64,000 bases of DNA from Acetobacter papayae JCM 25143 (GTDB taxonomy: Bacteria > Pseudomonadota > Alphaproteobacteria > Acetobacterales > Acetobacteraceae): positions 1 through 64,000 of the forward strand of contig NZ_BAIN01000011.1 of NCBI RefSeq assembly GCF_000613285.1, in the 5' to 3' direction. Of the stretch, positions 59,665 through 64,000 are shown piece by piece. The notes beneath the pieces are model-generated. The model saw only the letters and a program-made list of their open reading frames with translations, was not told the origin of the DNA and searched no databases. Numbering within the stretch: position 1 is the first letter of the stretch; the number at the start of each line of letters is the position of its first letter. The translations under genes were made by a program, and so were the position numbers.

Positions 59665-59730
59665 AACCGTAAAGCCGGGATCACGCCCGATACGCGGACC
59701 GTGGACCAAGCGGTTGGAGAAGGGAGGACT

Positions 59731-60042
59731 ATGGTCATGGCTGATGACAAAATCAAGAAACTGGAAAACAGGGCCGAAGGCGTCGCCAAGGATGTGCAGG
59801 GTCACCTGAAAGATGCCGTTGGCGGATTGACAGGGGATGTCGGCCTGCAGGCGGAAGGCAAGTTCGACCAGTTCGCCGGGCACATGCAGCAGGATTTTGC
59901 TGATCTGTACGACGAAGGCGAGGGGGTGGTGGAAAAGGCCGTAACCCTCGTGCGCGACAAGCCCCTGCTGGCTCTTGGCGTTGTTTCCTTTGTCGGGATC
60001 GTGCTGGGCTGGCTGCTCGCACCGCGTTCAAAGCGGTCCTGA
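59731..60042 (+). CDS. CsbD-like stress protein with C-terminal membrane anchor
   Basis: 103 residues from the ATG at 59731 (Met at 59737 also possible), with AGGGAGG upstream. The N-terminal half is CsbD-like (KLENRAEGVAKDVQGHLKDA and GGLTGDVGLQAEGKFDQFAG). The C-terminal half resembles DUF883/ElaB: KPLLALGVVSFVGIVLGWLL and APRSKRS, an inner-membrane anchor. CsbD-type proteins are induced by general stress; no biochemical role is known. Confidence 0.82.
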   Translation: MVMADDKIKKLENRAEGVAKDVQGHLKDAVGGLTGDVGLQAEGKFDQFAGHMQQDFADLYDEGEGVVEKAVTLVRDKPLLALGVVSFVGIVLGWLLAPRSKRS

Positions 60043-60060
60043 AAAAAATCATTTCATCAG

Positions 60061-60147
60061 GACTCTTGCGTTCCTAGGTGAAAAAATGCTTCTCCTTCCC
60101 CACGGAGTCGCAGTTAGAGCGACTCGGTTATTTTAGCCGAGTCGCTC
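60061..60147 (+). promoter_or_regulatory. GANTC cluster with inverted repeats ahead of rnhB-ccrM
   Basis: Four GANTC sequences, the target of CcrM methylation, occur at 60061, 60105, 60121 and 60139. The third and fourth are the arms of a perfect 11-bp inverted repeat (GAGCGACTCGG and CCGAGTCGCTC, 60117-60147). The second and third can also pair (GAGTCGC with GCGACTC). The region is 35-120 bases before rnhB. Methylation-sensitive control of the operon is inferred by analogy with Caulobacter ccrM. Confidence 0.55.
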
Positions 60148-60181
60148 AAAACGGGCGATCAGTTGGACGGAACGAGGGGCA

Positions 60182-61930
<1,749 letters not shown>

Positions 61931-61941
61931 TAATTCGCCCC

Positions 61942-61975
61942 GCCCGTAAGGGCTGGTGGCAGTTTAGCTGCCACC
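61942..61975. terminator. Two hairpins between convergent ccrM and ankyrin gene
   Basis: GCCC-GTAA-GGGC (61942-61953) and GGTGGCAG with CTGCCACC (61955-61975, loop TTTAG) lie in and just beyond the 33-base gap. The second stem includes the stop codon of the minus-strand gene. Probable shared 3' end. Confidence 0.5.
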
Positions 61976-62548
61976 AAACCCGAGGAACCCGGCGGAAGGC
62001 TGGGCAACGCCCCCCGTGGAATCATAGCCATGTCCCGCCGGAGCAGTGTCGGCCCGCGCGGCGTTGATACCGCCGGTAACAACGGGGCGCCCCGCGTCCA
62101 TACCCTGATTGGCGTAGTCTGAGCCCACCCGGTCATCCGACGTGCGCAGAGACAGCAGCAGGAAGGTGATGGGGTTGCGGTTGAGGTCGATGGACATTTC
62201 CAACGGCGTTTGCCCCAGAATATTGTGCCCACCCAGATCAGCCCCACGGTTCACGGCATCCTTGGCCGCAGCAACGCTGCCACGGTTAATGGCCTCGAAC
62301 AGAGCGCTCGTGGGCTCCACATCCTTGCCAATACGGTCGCCGTCATCCTCGTCCATGCCTTCCGAGCCCGGAATGGCGGAAGGGGGGGCAGCACGTTTGG
62401 CGGCCTTGGCGCTTTCCGCTTTCTGCGATGCCTCCTCAGCCGCGCCCTGTTCTTCCTCTTCGGAAGCAGCAAGGGCGGGGGAGACATGGAAATGGGCCAG
62501 GCTACAGAACAGCAGGGCGCAGGTAACAGGGCGGAATAAGCGGTTCAT
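61964..62548 (-). CDS. Exported ankyrin-repeat-like protein
   Basis: 194 residues from the ATG at 62548; an in-frame TTG at 62575 is less likely. A signal peptide (MNRLFRPVTCALLFCSLAHF) ends PALAA. An acidic/Ala/Lys-rich linker (EEEEQGAAEEASQKAESAKA) leads to about one and a half ankyrin repeats: PTSALFEAINRGSVAAAKDA, NRGADLGGHNILGQTPLEM and DLNRNPITFLLLSL. The tail is Gly/Asp-rich and low in complexity. Probably a periplasmic adaptor; partner unknown. Confidence 0.72.
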   Translation of the reverse strand: MNRLFRPVTCALLFCSLAHFHVSPALAASEEEEQGAAEEASQKAESAKAAKRAAPPSAIPGSEGMDEDDGDRIGKDVEPTSALFEAINRGSVAAAKDAVNRGADLGGHNILGQTPLEMSIDLNRNPITFLLLSLRTSDDRVGSDYANQGMDAGRPVVTGGINAARADTAPAGHGYDSTGGVAQPSAGFLGFGGS

Positions 62549-62654
62549 GATCTGTCCATTGATGCGCGATGCCAAATATTACCACACCCCCCAGATGTCG
62601 CAAAGGAGCACACCGATTCGCCATGAAGTGGCAAGGCGCTCTTAAGCGGTGCCA

Positions 62655-64000
62655 TCAGCGGGGGCGGCGCCCTTCGCGCCACCATGCACCCAGTATCAGC
62701 GGCAGTGCCAGCAGCAGATAGACCCATGTTGGCAGCAGTGGTGCGGCTGTCCGCCCGGTTACGGTATGGGCACCGCGTGCGGGAAAAGCCAGCCAGTCCG
62801 CCCCGTGCAGGTCGGATGAACTGGCAACACGGGCGGATGGCACGTGCAGCGTGTCGGGAGAATCTCCCAGCCAGAACACGCCACCACCCGTCTGGCGGGT
62901 GATGGAATCAAGCTTGCTTGCAGTTGCGCGCAGGGTGGCGAATTCCGCCGGGTCTGCCTGCACGGGGGCAGCATAGGTTGTGTGTGTGCCATCGCTGATC
63001 TGCCAGATACCGTTTTCCGTGGCGGGCAGTGTGGCCCGGAAAGTGCCGGGGTCCTGCGCATCTGGGTGCAGGGTTACAGTTTGGGTGGCGCCGGAAGGCG
63101 CTGTCACGCTCACCGTGTTGGCCGGGTCGTTGGAAACACTGTGGCGGGTAATGCTCAGCACGCCATCGGACAGGCTGGCGGCAAGCTGTTCTTCCTCCAG
63201 CTCTGGCTCTTTCATCAGCCAGTGCGAAATCCGCCGCAGCAACTCAGCCTGTGGTCCGCCGCCGCCCTCGCCCCGCGACCAGAGCCAGATCTGGTCAGAC
63301 AGGAGTAGCGCCACGCGGCCACGGTCCACATGATCGAGCAGCAGCAGGGGCGCGCCGTCCGGCCCGTTCATCAGCACTTCGCCATGGGTACGGTCCGGGC
63401 GTAGGGCGCGGTACCATGGCCCCCAGGAGCCCGTGCCCTCCGTGGCCCCGTCCGTGCCACCCGGCGGTGGTGCGCCGTTGGTGGATGGAGTGGGCAGGCC
63501 CTGCGGTGCGCCGGGGAGGGCAGCCGTAACAGGGTGCCTGCGGCCAGTAGCGGTGAGTGTTGGGCGAAAACGCTGGGTGATGATGCTGTTTTCAAACGGC
63601 ACATGGGCGGGCAGCACATCGCCCACCGGGGTATCCTGCAAGGAGCCGGGGCCAACAAATTCCGGCCCCGCCGTTAGCAGCAGGCCTCCGCCCTGACGTA
63701 CAAAATCCGCAATATTCTCAAGGTAGAGACGCGGTAGAATATGGCGGTTTTCAAACCCGTCGAGAATGATCAGATCGAACTGACGGATTTTTTCCTGAAA
63801 GAGTTCGCGCACGGGAAAGGCGATAAGCGCCAGATCGGACAGCGGCGTTCCGTCATCTTTTTCCGGCGGACGCAGAATGGTGAAGTGGATCAGGTCCACT
63901 GCCGGGTCGGCCTTGAGCAGCCTGCGCCAGACCCGTTCACCCTGATTGGGCGTGCCCGATACCAGCAGCACGCGCAGCCTGTCACGAATACCGGTGATGG
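62655..64000 (-). CDS. Large membrane protein with glutamine amidotransferase-like domain, C-terminal part (partial at window end)
   Basis: Open from the window edge to a stop at 62655, 448 residues visible; the start is beyond 64000. It begins RDRLRVLLVSGTPNQGERVW, then LIILDGFENRHILPRLYLEN and FVRQGGGLLLTAGPEFVGPG, the class I amidotransferase-like fold without an obvious catalytic Cys. A beta-rich region and a C-terminal membrane helix (PTWVYLLLALPLILGAWW) with an Arg-rich end follow. Related proteins often sit with MoxR, DUF58 and VWA-domain genes in alphaproteobacteria; those neighbours are not visible here. Confidence 0.7.
   Translation of the reverse strand, partial: ITGIRDRLRVLLVSGTPNQGERVWRRLLKADPAVDLIHFTILRPPEKDDGTPLSDLALIAFPVRELFQEKIRQFDLIILDGFENRHILPRLYLENIADFVRQGGGLLLTAGPEFVGPGSLQDTPVGDVLPAHVPFENSIITQRFRPTLTATGRRHPVTAALPGAPQGLPTPSTNGAPPPGGTDGATEGTGSWGPWYRALRPDRTHGEVLMNGPDGAPLLLLDHVDRGRVALLLSDQIWLWSRGEGGGGPQAELLRRISHWLMKEPELEEEQLAASLSDGVLSITRHSVSNDPANTVSVTAPSGATQTVTLHPDAQDPGTFRATLPATENGIWQISDGTHTTYAAPVQADPAEFATLRATASKLDSITRQTGGGVFWLGDSPDTLHVPSARVASSSDLHGADWLAFPARGAHTVTGRTAAPLLPTWVYLLLALPLILGAWWREGRRPR

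Noticed and set aside
60117-60147. Inverted repeat before rnhB as terminator of the CsbD-like gene
   Set aside because: No T run on either strand; the GANTC content points to a regulatory role instead.

Overview
This window reads as a chromosome segment of an acetic acid bacterium or close relative (Alphaproteobacteria, Acetobacteraceae). The basis is the G+C-rich sequence, the alphaproteobacterial ribosomal-protein gene order, a CcrM-type GANTC methyltransferase paired with rnhB, and protein sequences that look acetobacterial. The genus is an inference from recollection; no search was run. I found no rRNA, tRNA, CRISPR array, insertion sequence or phage gene.

Layout. 1-3.6 kb: end of a DeoR-type regulator, aat, then three small secreted proteins, two of which look like tandem paralogues. 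3.7-12 kb: an ATP-grasp protein, a giant AsmA/YhdP-like envelope protein (minus strand), glnE and the peroxiredoxin bcp. 12-17.5 kb: a glycine-rich exported protein and an MHS-type transporter (minus strand), then rmuC and an OmpR/histidine-kinase pair. 17.6-45.3 kb: a nearly continuous block for transcription and translation, rplKAJL-rpoBC, rpsLG-tuf, and S10-spc-alpha from rpsJ to rplQ, including secY and adk. secE-nusG is not upstream of rplK, and fusA is not between rpsG and tuf. 45.4-48.7 kb: a three-gene ABC importer of unknown substrate behind a perfect 18-bp palindrome, then two small membrane proteins. 48.7-59.6 kb: minus-strand efflux block (MFS pump, then MdtA-MdtB-MdtC-outer membrane factor). 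59.7-62 kb: a CsbD-like stress protein and rnhB-ccrM. 62-64 kb: an ankyrin-type exported protein and the C-terminal part of a large membrane protein running off the window.

The striking global feature is 21 reading-frame breaks in 17 genes, including essential ones (rpoB twice, rplB, rplD, rplF, rpsM). Twenty are repaired by adding one base, mostly by lengthening a run of identical bases; the other, in the histidine kinase, needs one base removed or two added. This is best explained by uncorrected deletion errors in the assembly, not by real pseudogenes. Split genes are therefore annotated as single CDSs over their full span, with the break position and corrected length given.

The most interesting non-error signals are a cluster of four GANTC sites, two forming a perfect inverted repeat, directly in front of rnhB-ccrM (a plausible methylation-sensitive autoregulatory region); the palindrome before the orphan ABC importer; a 16-bp hairpin between rpsK and rpoA; and the tandem secreted-protein locus near the left end.
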